Shown one piece after another: positions 18,745 through 26,779 of a stretch of DNA of 44,685 nucleotides. The notes beneath the pieces were generated by a model. It did not search any database and was not told the origin of the DNA. It saw only the letters and a program-made list of their open reading frames with translations. The DNA comes from Rubripirellula sp. GTDB lineage: Bacteria > Planctomycetota > Planctomycetia > Pirellulales > Pirellulaceae. Position numbers and translations under genes: made by a program. Each line of letters starts with the position of its first letter. Positions within the stretch are counted from its first letter, which is position 1. Location of the stretch: positions 1 through 44,685 of the forward strand of contig JADHOA010000003.1 of assembly GCA_016779185.1 (NCBI GenBank), in the 5' to 3' direction.

Positions 18745-18750
18745 TTATAT
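18745..18750 (-). promoter_or_regulatory. Candidate -10 box of the ROK kinase operon
   Basis: On the minus strand a perfect TATAAT lies 36 bases upstream of the kinase ATG, which would give a leader of roughly 25-30 bases. No good -35 is found at 16-18 bases, so the promoter is either activator-dependent or coincidental. Confidence 0.4.
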
Positions 18751-18890
18751 TGAAAGCATAGGCCAACGACTTATGCTGTGACATGGGCTTGTATTCAGTC
18801 GAGTAAACTACGAGTCAGGTTTTCAAATCATATCAAGGCATTGACGAGAAAATTTTGACAGGTTTTTTGCCGTGTCATTGACCAGCCGAT

Positions 18891-19679
18891 TTACAGGCCA
18901 TCTGGAAGTATTCCCTTCGCAACTTCGTCTTCCCATTCGTCCATTAGCGGCCAGTTTTCTGCCAGAGTTCCAAAGTCCGCCATGTGTAGATATTGACTAA
19001 GTCGCTCGATCGTTCGATTTAAAAGGTCTGGGTCGTTGCGAAATGTTGGGCCATGACTCGGTGCTAGCCACTTAACATCGCTATCGCGAATACGTTCGAG
19101 TGAGTTAATGAATGCTTTGATGTCACTCCCGTGATGGGCATCAATTGCACCGATGCATCCATCTCTGTAGATGTTGTCACCACTAAGGAGTGTATCTCCT
19201 AATCGAAACGCAAGCTGACTATCCGTATGGCCCGGCGTGTGCCAGACTTCCATTTGGATATTACCAATCTCGATGACGTCGCCATCTTGCATGGTATTTT
19301 CGACGGTGACAGCTGGCATCGGCATCCGAAGACCTTGCGCGCTGATTTCAGCCATCGTAACGAGGGTGTCTCCTGTCTCCAGAGCAGTGATGGCTTTTGG
19401 GTGGCATGAAACGGAGGTCTTCAGTCGTTGCTTGGCTAAAGCTAGGCCTTGGATATGATCCACATCAGCATGAGTGGCGATTAACGTTTTGCAACGCGAT
19501 AATGGAAAGTCCAGTTGTCGAATGATTTCGATAAAGTCATCAACGGTTTCTTCGTATCCAATGTCAATCAGAAGCCATTCGTCATCGTCGAAGATCAAAT
19601 AAACATTGCAACCAAGAACTTCTCCTGCTTGAAAGTTCAGCTCGATAACGCCGGGAAAGATTGGTTTGCGAGGTAACAT
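18891..19679 (-). CDS. Metallo-beta-lactamase-fold hydrolase
   Basis: The 262-residue protein is a complete MBL-fold hydrolase with the metal ligands spread as expected: THADVDHIQG (H70, D72, D74, H75), HTPGHTD (H151), LSGDNIY (D168) and PSHGPTF (H209). The second position of the canonical HxHxDH is an aspartate, as in other glyoxalase II-like relatives with HxDxDH. Substrates in the superfamily range from S-lactoylglutathione and lactones to nucleic acids; none can be assigned. No signal peptide is seen, so it is probably cytosolic. It lies 72 bases downstream of the epimerase-like gene on the same strand, and 181 bases upstream of the ROK kinase, so it may share a transcript with the former. 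Confidence 0.88.
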   Translation of the reverse strand: MLPRKPIFPGVIELNFQAGEVLGCNVYLIFDDDEWLLIDIGYEETVDDFIEIIRQLDFPLSRCKTLIATHADVDHIQGLALAKQRLKTSVSCHPKAITALETGDTLVTMAEISAQGLRMPMPAVTVENTMQDGDVIEIGNIQMEVWHTPGHTDSQLAFRLGDTLLSGDNIYRDGCIGAIDAHHGSDIKAFINSLERIRDSDVKWLAPSHGPTFRNDPDLLNRTIERLSQYLHMADFGTLAENWPLMDEWEDEVAKGILPDGL

Positions 19680-19751
19680 GTTCTGGATTCAGCGACGAGC
19701 GAAAAAGTGATAACGAGAAATCTACAGTGAACTTCCTAAATCAATGCTTCC

Positions 19752-20681
19752 TTATCTAGTGTTCGCAGCACTCGACTGAGTAACAAACGGTTTTAACAAA
19801 TTTGGCAGTCCTTGCTCAAATGTTGGGTATTTGAGTTTGGGTAAGAGAGTATTTTTCATCTTTCGATTCCAGACTCTTTTGTTTCCCTCTGCCCGAGAAT
19901 GATTAGTCGAAGGATCATTGATATTGATAAAGGTCGGCGGGGATGCCTTTAGATATTGGGCGATGAACGAATAATAGTCAGCTCTTTTTGTTGGACGATC
20001 ATCCGAGACGACATATTTCGATTGATCTGCTTTTTCTATGGCAGCGGTGACAGCCTGTGCCGCATCTTCCACATGTATTAGGTTGAGATAACTATTTGGG
20101 GAGGTTTTGATGGGTGTATTATTCAAGACGTTTTGGCAATTGGGTACTCGATTCGGCCCGTAAATGCCGGCGAGACGCAGGATATTCCACGGCTGATTAG
20201 GGCGATCACGTCGTAACAGATCTTCCGCCGCTAGGTGAGCACGAGTACTCGGGCGATTCGGAAAAGTGGGGGAATTCTCATCAACCCACAAGCCATCGCG
20301 TTGGTGATAAACACCAGTGGAACTGATATAGACAACATTTTCAGCTGCACTAATGTACGGGAGTAGGGTCTTAAGTCCGATTACTAGGGACTCCCAATGA
20401 CTACGTTTTTCTTCCCTGCCTCGACTCACCGCGATGACAATATGAGTGAAAGCATCGAGATTTGATAACGTTCGCCTATCATTCCAGTCCGAGAGAATCG
20501 GGCTAATCCCTATATTCCTTATTTTTTTGCACGATTCACGACTTCGAGCGGTTCCCCAGACCTCAGAATGACTCAAAAGTAGCTGTCTTCCGATCTCTCT
20601 ACCCAAGTATCCACAACCGTAGATCAACACACGTTTGTCTTGGAGGTGAGTGGATTCGGTCGATGTACGTTTAGAAGTCAT
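19752..20681 (-). CDS. NAD-dependent epimerase/dehydratase-like protein (extended SDR)
   Basis: The 309-residue protein has a Rossmann N-terminus with VLIYGCGYLGREIG, then SSTGVYHQRDG, LRLAGIYGPNR and NLIHVEDAAQAV, which place it among extended short-chain dehydrogenases of the YeeZ-like group. The usual catalytic YxxxK is not obvious, since the region after STGVYH has THLAAE-like sequence (RAHLAAEDLLRR), so an atypical or non-epimerase role is possible. The ATG at 20681 is preferred: the longer frame from 20819 would add 46 residues, lacks similarity to the fold and runs antisense into the divergent protease gene. It is the first of two closely spaced minus-strand genes, followed by the MBL-fold hydrolase. 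Confidence 0.82.
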   Translation of the reverse strand: MTSKRTSTESTHLQDKRVLIYGCGYLGREIGRQLLLSHSEVWGTARSRESCKKIRNIGISPILSDWNDRRTLSNLDAFTHIVIAVSRGREEKRSHWESLVIGLKTLLPYISAAENVVYISSTGVYHQRDGLWVDENSPTFPNRPSTRAHLAAEDLLRRDRPNQPWNILRLAGIYGPNRVPNCQNVLNNTPIKTSPNSYLNLIHVEDAAQAVTAAIEKADQSKYVVSDDRPTKRADYYSFIAQYLKASPPTFININDPSTNHSRAEGNKRVWNRKMKNTLLPKLKYPTFEQGLPNLLKPFVTQSSAANTR

Positions 20682-20788
20682 TTTTTGTATCTCTGGAATC
20701 GTGACTACACTGTTAAAATGAAATTCAATCCGATACGAATTTTTGTGGAATAGGACCGGTGAAAAATAATCGAATTCAAGAATTTGAG

Positions 20789-21934
20789 ATGTGTCGGAAT
20801 ATTTCGTCACTGAGGCCAAAGTTGCTTTTGGTAATGATCGTCAGCCTAGTGTTTCTTAACACTGTCTTTGAGCTGACAAGAGTAACCGCTCAGGTTTCCA
20901 GCAATCTTATTTTAGATCATGTCGATGAACTTAGGTTTATCACGAAAGACTCGTCTCTGGCAGAGGATATTGGAGAATCAACGGATGATGGTACCCGCTG
21001 CGATGTTGATGATTCTTTGCTGCACCTTCTCAGTAAGGGTGGCATACCAAAAACGATCGATGAGCTTCGTGCGTTGGAGATTCAGCATCACAAGGTTGCC
21101 AAAGCCGCTGATAGCTGTACCGTCGGTGTCAAGATTGGAGCCGCTAAGGGATGTGGGGTAATCGTCACAAAGAGTGGCTATGTGTTGACTGCTGCCCATG
21201 TAGCGATGCGTCCTGGAATGAAAGCTGAACTGTTTTTGTCTGATGGACGAGTGGTGAATGCGATGGCTTTGGGTATGAATCGAAGTGTCGATGCGGGACT
21301 AATGAAAATTGACGAAGGTCAAAATAATGGAGAGCCTTGGCCTCATGCTGCTTTGGGCAGCAGCAAACCGCTTGTCCCAGGTATGTGGTGCATCGCTACG
21401 GGGCACCCAGGAGGGTTTAATGATCAAAGAGGTTCAGTAACGCGGGTTGGAAGAATTCTTGCAGTACGAAATTTAGCCATTGTTACTGACTGTGCGCTCA
21501 TTGGTGGTGACAGTGGTGGGCCGTTATTCAATTTGGCTGGGGAGTTAATCGCTGTGCACAGTCGAATCGGTAATGACGTTGCAGATAACTTGCATGTGCC
21601 AATTAATCACTATGCTGAATCGTGGGAGCGAATGCAACGCGGTGAGTCGTGGGGATATCTACCAGGTTTTAAGCCGGTGCTTGGTGTCCGTGGTAGCCCT
21701 TCATCTGAAAAAGCCGTGATCGAAGTCGTTCGAACCGGCTCACCGGCTGATAACGCGGGATTGAAAGAGGGAGATATCGTCGAAGAATTCGGTGATAAAC
21801 TCATCACTAATTTTCAGTCGCTTCAAGAAGCGGTGGCAGATACGATGCCAGGGGAGAGAGTTCGGTTGCTGATCAATCGCAATGGAAGAACTCGAGTGAT
21901 CGTCGTAGAAATTGGCCGTGCGGGTGAATCTTGA
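20789..21934 (+). CDS. Secreted trypsin-like serine protease with PDZ domain (HtrA-like)
   Basis: The 381-residue protein has an N-terminal hydrophobic signal (about residues 10-35). A trypsin-like domain follows with a complete triad: His in LTAAHVAM (H137), Asp in RSVDAGLMKI (D168) and Ser in GGDSGGPLF (S242). A single C-terminal PDZ domain contains GSPADNAGLKEGDIVEEFG. This is the DegQ/HtrA layout with one PDZ, so it should be an envelope protease or chaperone that handles misfolded exported proteins. The ATG at 20789 is chosen because it precedes the signal directly; a GTG at 20759 would add ten polar residues. It is immediately followed by a degenerate paralogue whose frame opens three bases after its stop, so the two are almost certainly co-expressed. 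Confidence 0.92.
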   Translation: MCRNISSLRPKLLLVMIVSLVFLNTVFELTRVTAQVSSNLILDHVDELRFITKDSSLAEDIGESTDDGTRCDVDDSLLHLLSKGGIPKTIDELRALEIQHHKVAKAADSCTVGVKIGAAKGCGVIVTKSGYVLTAAHVAMRPGMKAELFLSDGRVVNAMALGMNRSVDAGLMKIDEGQNNGEPWPHAALGSSKPLVPGMWCIATGHPGGFNDQRGSVTRVGRILAVRNLAIVTDCALIGGDSGGPLFNLAGELIAVHSRIGNDVADNLHVPINHYAESWERMQRGESWGYLPGFKPVLGVRGSPSSEKAVIEVVRTGSPADNAGLKEGDIVEEFGDKLITNFQSLQEAVADTMPGERVRLLINRNGRTRVIVVEIGRAGES

Positions 21935-21985
21935 GTCATGATGAAAAGTTTGTTTATTCAACTGAATCAAAACGGTGAAGTCACA

Positions 21986-22984
21986 ATGTTCCGAGCGAAG
22001 TTTGCGTTGAAAGTTTTAGTTTGTCTCGGTGTGGTGATGGTAGGTCAGTTACGAGCTGATGAACGCAGAGACCATCCTGAAGTTCTCGATTTATTTCGAC
22101 CGCTTGGTATACAGATTCAAGATTCAGTGGTGCAAGTATTATGTGGTGGTTCACCCGTCGCACTGGGAACAGTCGTGGCTGCAGACGGATATGTGATGAC
22201 GAAAAGAAGCGAACTAACCAGTGATCCGATAAGGGTGAGATTCTCTGACGGAAGGCTGTTTCCAGCACGCGTTGCAGCTGTTCAGCGAAGAAATGATTTA
22301 GCATTGATTCGCGTTGATGCTGATATCATTTTCAAGCCACTTACGTTTGATACCCACTCGCCAGAAATCGCTACGTTTCTTCTTTCGGTGGGACGAGCGG
22401 GAAGAACGATAGGTCTGGGTGTTGTTGGAGTAAGAGAGAGATCCATCAAGCATCAGGGAAGACTCGGAGTTCTGCTTGAAGATGATGCAAAGGGTAGAGC
22501 GATCGTCCAGTTGGTGATTCCAGAGAGTGGCGCCGCGATTGCAGGAATTAGTCCAGGGGATCGTATTGTCGCGATCAATGGGGAAGAAGAACGCAGCAGA
22601 GATGCTGTTATTAATCGCTTGAAAGGGATGTATCCTGGCGAAAGCGTTCGTTTGACAATCCTCAGGCCAAATGAGTTGAGTGATTTTGAATCTATCGATG
22701 TGAATGCACAAATTCGTGATATTGGTATGCTTCAAGAATCACCGAGCGATACCAAAGTCAATGGTCCTCGAAATATGCGGTTGAGCGGATTCGAGCGAGT
22801 CATCCAGCATGATACGGTTTTGAATCCAGAAGAATGCGGAGGTCCTGTTTTAGATTCGCAGGGTCGTGCAATTGGTATCAATATTGCCAGAGCGGGAAGA
22901 GTAGTTAGTTATCTTCTACCATCTTCCTTGATTCTTCCAGAGATGCTTCAAATGTTGGAGGAAGCCAGAGCAAACCTTGAGTGA
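21986..22984 (+). CDS. Degenerate HtrA-like protein with a PDZ domain inside the protease fold
   Basis: The 332-residue protein begins with a clear signal peptide (FALKVLVCLGVVMVG). The first barrel of a trypsin-like domain follows (QDSVVQVLCGG, GTVVAADGYVMT, NDLALIRVD), then a PDZ domain at about 157-230 (GAAIAGISPGDRIVAING). After it comes the segment that normally holds the nucleophile: NPEECGGPVLDSQGRAIGIN. Compared with the neighbour, the His is replaced (TKRS; S75), the Asp is kept (D104) and the Ser is Cys (C284). A conventional serine protease mechanism is therefore unlikely; a scaffold or adaptor role is plausible. I recall similar proteins in other planctomycetes. ATG 21986 is preferred for the signal peptide and GGTGAAG upstream; 21938 is an in-frame alternative three bases after the protease stop. 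It converges with the acetyltransferase gene with four bases between stops. Confidence 0.85.
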   Translation: MFRAKFALKVLVCLGVVMVGQLRADERRDHPEVLDLFRPLGIQIQDSVVQVLCGGSPVALGTVVAADGYVMTKRSELTSDPIRVRFSDGRLFPARVAAVQRRNDLALIRVDADIIFKPLTFDTHSPEIATFLLSVGRAGRTIGLGVVGVRERSIKHQGRLGVLLEDDAKGRAIVQLVIPESGAAIAGISPGDRIVAINGEEERSRDAVINRLKGMYPGESVRLTILRPNELSDFESIDVNAQIRDIGMLQESPSDTKVNGPRNMRLSGFERVIQHDTVLNPEECGGPVLDSQGRAIGINIARAGRVVSYLLPSSLILPEMLQMLEEARANLE

Positions 22985-22988
22985 TCGA

Positions 22989-23501
22989 TCATTGTTTATC
23001 AGTGAGTATTTTTTGCAATATTGCAACATCGAGCCACTCGCCGTTCAAACGCCCGATTTCTTTTTGAATGCCGACCATTTCGTATCCACATCGAAAATGA
23101 AATTGTAGGCTTCTTTGATTCCCGGCAATCACACGCGAGACAAGATGGTGGATACCTTGCTCGGCACATACATCTTCTGTTTTTTGCAACAGGCCCCTCG
23201 AGTGACCTTTTCCCGTATGAGCAGACCAAAAATAGATTGCTATTTCACGAGTCAATCGGTAACCGAATCGTGGGCTAAACGATCTCGCAGATGACCAACC
23301 GATAATGCCATCTCGATTTTCTGCAACGAACCAAATATTGTTTGGATTGTCAACAATTTCTTGCGACAGTGTTTCTTCCTGCCAATACTCGGTTTCAAAA
23401 GTTGAGCCACCGAGATCAATGTGGGAATTGTAGATTCGACAGATCTCTGGAATATCACTGCGGTTAGCAATTCGATAGTTTGTGGCATTCGACTCATTCA
23501 T
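22989..23501 (-). CDS. GNAT-family N-acetyltransferase (phosphinothricin acetyltransferase-like)
   Basis: The 170-residue protein has the GNAT fold layout: IANRSDIPEICRIYNSHI at the N-terminus, STFETEYW, GIIGWSSARSFSPR on the central strand, a shortened acetyl-CoA loop (HTGKGHSRGLLQK) and the C-terminal SLQFHFRCGYEMVG. The N-terminal pattern and the PR-F-GY segment resemble the Pat/Bar/YncA group, which acetylates small amines or amino-acid analogues. The substrate is unknown. Its start overlaps the end of the alpha/beta hydrolase gene by eight bases, so it is the third gene of a unit that starts with metG. Confidence 0.88.
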   Translation of the reverse strand: MNESNATNYRIANRSDIPEICRIYNSHIDLGGSTFETEYWQEETLSQEIVDNPNNIWFVAENRDGIIGWSSARSFSPRFGYRLTREIAIYFWSAHTGKGHSRGLLQKTEDVCAEQGIHHLVSRVIAGNQRSLQFHFRCGYEMVGIQKEIGRLNGEWLDVAILQKILTDKQ

Positions 23502-24318
23502 TTTTGTTTATTATCGCTTCTACCATCGTTGTTTTGGAACGAAGCCAGCTGATTCCCGAATTGATATTTTCGTAGTGTGATGATTTAAGTTTGCCATCGT
23601 GTTCTAGCCCGTGAAGAATGATTTTCTTGTGATCTCCACCATAGGTTTTAATCATCTCATCTTGCAGGTATCTGGGTACCAACCGGTCTAATTCTGATTG
23701 GAGAAAAATTGCCGGCGAAGAACAACGCGGCGCCGTGACACAAGCATTCATTTCGTCACAAAGATGGTTCGCGACAGAATCTATGCGAGAGCCGAAAGGG
23801 TATTTTCGTGCTACCCGTTTGACAACCGGTATGAGTGGTGGAGGGTTTCGCAGGATTAGGCCAACGCGTCCTCGGAGATCGTTGTTATTAGAAGCGATAT
23901 ACAAAGCACTCAAGCATCCTAGGCTATTACCAACTAACCAGATGGGCAAGTCATCACCTACTCGATCTCTAGCCACTCTCCAAAAAGCAAGGGCTGTTTT
24001 TGCAATTGTTGTAAGCTTGGCTTTTCCCTCGCTGCGGCCATAGCCAGGAGGATTCCAAGTCCAGATTTGGCTGTTGACATCCGGCATCGCAGGCAACGGG
24101 AAATTTGAGCTGCGTTCTGCGCGGCCTGCGGTTCCTGGGAACTTCAGTATTAAAAGCTCTAGTGCATCTGTTCTATTACCATTCTCTTGAACAAAGAATT
24201 CTAGTTGATTCTTGTTGAGCACCACCGACTCTCTGCGAGCATTACCGCAGTTGATTGAATTGCGTGTTGGTTTGAGAACAAGGTAATCAAGGAGCGATTC
24301 TCTCATTCGTTCAAACAT
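23494..24318 (-). CDS. Alpha/beta hydrolase
   Basis: The 274-residue protein has the alpha/beta hydrolase fold with an oxyanion-type FPGTAG, the nucleophile elbow VGNSLGCLSA (S132), an acid in QSELDRLVP and the histidine in GLEHDGKL. No signal peptide is present, so it is probably cytosolic. Nothing in the sequence names the substrate; serine esterases, lipases and C-C hydrolases share this fold. It lies 26 bases downstream of metG and overlaps the GNAT gene by eight bases on the same strand, which suggests a three-gene transcript. Coupling of a hydrolase and an acetyltransferase to a tRNA synthetase could be accidental operon structure. Confidence 0.86.
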   Translation of the reverse strand: MFERMRESLLDYLVLKPTRNSINCGNARRESVVLNKNQLEFFVQENGNRTDALELLILKFPGTAGRAERSSNFPLPAMPDVNSQIWTWNPPGYGRSEGKAKLTTIAKTALAFWRVARDRVGDDLPIWLVGNSLGCLSALYIASNNNDLRGRVGLILRNPPPLIPVVKRVARKYPFGSRIDSVANHLCDEMNACVTAPRCSSPAIFLQSELDRLVPRYLQDEMIKTYGGDHKKIILHGLEHDGKLKSSHYENINSGISWLRSKTTMVEAIINKNE

Positions 24319-24344
24319 AACAATTGCTTAGGGTTGTGGATCAA

Positions 24345-26384
24345 TCAATGAACTCTTTGTCCCGGCAAAGCACCTTCATCAACACCAAGAATAAAGACCT
24401 CAGATCCTCCTGGTCCGGCAGCAGTGACCATGCCCTCGCTTAAACCGAAACGCATTTTTCGTGGTTTAAGATTAGCAACCATGATCACTAAGCGACCGAC
24501 TAGATCCTCGGGCTGATAAGCAGCTTTGATCCCTGCAAAAACCTGCCGAGTTTCACTGCCACCCAAGCTGAGTTGCAATTTTAGTAATTTATTTGCCTCT
24601 GGAACGTGCTCCGCAGAAATAACACGAGCAACTCGTAGATCTACCTTGGAGAAATCTTCAATGCTTATTTCTTCAGAAATAGGTTCGTCATTCAACGGTT
24701 GATCGCTATCGACGTAAGATGAATCAGGATCTGACTCAATTGCCTGATCAAGGTTTTTGCTTTCTTCAATCATTTTCTCAAGATCCTCAATTTGTAAGCG
24801 ATCGAGCATACGATTGAATTTCCCAACTTTCGCAGCAAGTAATGGATTCTTACTTTGGTCCCACGAAGTGATTGGTTCATTTAGCCACTGGCTGTATTGC
24901 TCGGCTAGGGTTGGTATAACGGGTTTAAGGTAGATGATTAATTGTCGAAAAAGATTTATCGCAACGGTGCAGACCGCTTGTAATTCATCCTTTCTATCAG
25001 GATCTTTTTTCATTTCCCATGGTTTAGCATGCTCAACGAATGGATTTGCTGCATCGGCTAGCTCCATGATTCGACGAATTGCTTTTGAGTAATCCTTGGA
25101 TTCATATGCTGCAGCTATTTCATCACCGGCTTTCACGCCTTCAGTGAAAAGCCCTCCATCATCCGGATACTGCTCCGCTAATCCTGTTTCTTGAGCGAAT
25201 TTACCAACACGGCTCGCAAGGTTAACAACCTTGCCAACTAGATCTGTGTTTACCTTCTGGGAAAATTCGTCGAGTCCTAAATCTAGATCTTCGACCCGAG
25301 GTGTTAGCTTGGAGGCGTAGAAGTAACGGAGGTACGCTGGATTGATGTACTTTAAATACGTTTCAGCAGCGATAAAGGTGCCTTTGCTTTTAGACATCTT
25401 TTCACCATTGATGGTCAGAAATCCATGTATATGCACTTTGGTTGGCAAATTGAAGCCTGCTGTTTTCAGCATTCCCGGCCAAAATAAAGTGTGAAAATAC
25501 GTGATGTCTTTTCCGATGAAATGGTGGATTTCTGTGTTTTCATTTTTCCACCATTGATCTAGTGATTCATTGTTTGCTTCGCACCATTGCTGAGTGGTGG
25601 CGATATAGCCAATAGGAGCATCAAACCAGACGTACCAGTAGTTTCCTGGAGCATCCGGAATTTCAAATCCAAAATAGGGAGTAGGGCGGCTTACATCCCA
25701 GTCTCGCAGTTCATCATTGAGAAAATGGCCCTTGAGATAATTAGCTACTTCGCTCTGTAGGTGATCACCTTCTTGAATCCACTGCACCAGAAATTGACGA
25801 AGTTGTTCAAGTTCTACAAAGAGATGAGTTGCGTTTTTTAGAACCGGAGTCGCACCACTAAGGGTGCTCTTGGGGTTAATTAACTCAGTGGGGCTATAGG
25901 TGTGCCCACAATTACAATTGTCACCAGCTTGGTCAGTCAGCCCGCATTTTGGGCAGGTTCCCCTAACAAATCTGTCAGCGAGGAAGGTTTCTGCCTGTGG
26001 ATCGTATAGTTGCTCGATGGTTCGCTCAGCGACCATTCCAGCATTCCTTAATGCCGTCCAAAATAGAGAACACAACTCTTTGTTTTCGGCAGAGTTAGTA
26101 CTGCCGTAATGATCGAACTCAATACCAAATCCTGCGAAATCCCGCTGGTGAGAATCGCTCATCGAAGCAATAAGGTCTTCTTCGCTGCGCCCCTCGTTCC
26201 GTGCACGGATCATAATTGCTGTCCCGTGTGTATCATCCGCACACAAATAGATACATCGGTGACCACGAAGTCGCTGAAAGCGAGCCCAGATATCCGTTTG
26301 AATGTATTCAACAAGATGTCCTAAATGGATAGGGCCATTCGCGTAGGGTAGGGCACTAGTGACGAGAATGTTTCGTTGCATCAT
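24345..26384 (-). CDS. metG: Methionyl-tRNA synthetase
   Basis: MetRS charges tRNA-Met in the cytosol. The 679-residue protein has the class I signature as HLGH in [19 protein letters not shown] (20-23), the zinc-binding connective peptide with CPKC and CNCG, and the KMSKS loop near 328-332 ([10 protein letters not shown]). An anticodon-binding helical domain follows. A C-terminal OB-fold tRNA-binding domain (EMAP-II/Trbp111 type) from about residue 577 includes [19 protein letters not shown]. Length and order match dimeric bacterial MetRS. Two adjacent ATG codons open the frame; the second, at 26381, gives the family-typical [16 protein letters not shown]. It heads a minus-strand unit with the hydrolase and acetyltransferase. 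Confidence 0.97.
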   Translation of the reverse strand: MMQRNILVTSALPYANGPIHLGHLVEYIQTDIWARFQRLRGHRCIYLCADDTHGTAIMIRARNEGRSEEDLIASMSDSHQRDFAGFGIEFDHYGSTNSAENKELCSLFWTALRNAGMVAERTIEQLYDPQAETFLADRFVRGTCPKCGLTDQAGDNCNCGHTYSPTELINPKSTLSGATPVLKNATHLFVELEQLRQFLVQWIQEGDHLQSEVANYLKGHFLNDELRDWDVSRPTPYFGFEIPDAPGNYWYVWFDAPIGYIATTQQWCEANNESLDQWWKNENTEIHHFIGKDITYFHTLFWPGMLKTAGFNLPTKVHIHGFLTINGEKMSKSKGTFIAAETYLKYINPAYLRYFYASKLTPRVEDLDLGLDEFSQKVNTDLVGKVVNLASRVGKFAQETGLAEQYPDDGGLFTEGVKAGDEIAAAYESKDYSKAIRRIMELADAANPFVEHAKPWEMKKDPDRKDELQAVCTVAINLFRQLIIYLKPVIPTLAEQYSQWLNEPITSWDQSKNPLLAAKVGKFNRMLDRLQIEDLEKMIEESKNLDQAIESDPDSSYVDSDQPLNDEPISEEISIEDFSKVDLRVARVISAEHVPEANKLLKLQLSLGGSETRQVFAGIKAAYQPEDLVGRLVIMVANLKPRKMRFGLSEGMVTAAGPGGSEVFILGVDEGALPGQRVH

Positions 26385-26779
26385 TCGGATTCACGAATAG
26401 GTGGTACTGCGAAATGCGCAGTTGTGCGTTCGCCGTTTACTTTTTGTAGTAAGTTTCGTTGTTTATTTAAACACGCTGTTTGGAATTGTAATCGCCAAAT
26501 GCCAAAGCGACGACAGGGTTATCCGCGATAGGAGTCCTTGAAGTTTGTTACGGAATGAGTCATTGCGATACCTTTTTTGACATTTCGGCCTTCAGTCATT
26601 CGATCCGACAAGATTTTGGGCTTGTCTTTTTCTAGATCTTTGGAGGACGATGACTAAAGTCGAGTTTCGGTTAAAGCAATGGGCGCTGCGACCCGGAAAT
26701 TTTTGAAAAGATTATTCGGTCAACTTTCGTGTAGAAGGTAGGTGCCTCCTAGACATCTGTGCTTCAAGGAGTGATCACG
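26385..26779. other. 395-base divergent intergenic region
   Basis: The region separates metG (minus) from the thioredoxin-like/trypsin fusion (plus). It must hold both promoters. TTGACA occurs at 26577-26582 but has no good partner. The region also contains a plus-strand terminator-like hairpin, listed separately, and a very short frame at 26650-26706 that I do not call. No other gene is convincing. Confidence 0.45.
26607..26631 (+). terminator. Terminator-like hairpin in a leader region
   Basis: GACAAG (26607-26612) pairs with CTTGTC (26621-26626) across an eight-base loop, directly followed by TTTTT (26627-26631). The six-pair stem with a T tract has the form of a plus-strand intrinsic terminator. 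No plus-strand gene ends nearby: the next one upstream stops at 22984. It would therefore end a short leader RNA or an unrecognised small RNA. Confidence 0.45.

Noticed and set aside
18891-19679. HADVDH as a broken metallo-beta-lactamase motif
   Set aside because: HxDxDH is a known variant in glyoxalase II-like relatives and the remaining ligands H151, D168 and H209 are present, so the protein is not considered degraded.
20682-20819. 46-residue N-terminal extension of the epimerase-like protein
   Set aside because: It overlaps the divergent protease start region, lacks a signal peptide and precedes the natural Rossmann start; ATG at 20681 is better.
26650-26706. 18-codon frame with GGAGG just upstream, possible leader peptide
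   Set aside because: The GGAGG is only three bases from the ATG, too close for normal initiation, and the peptide has no run of regulatory codons.
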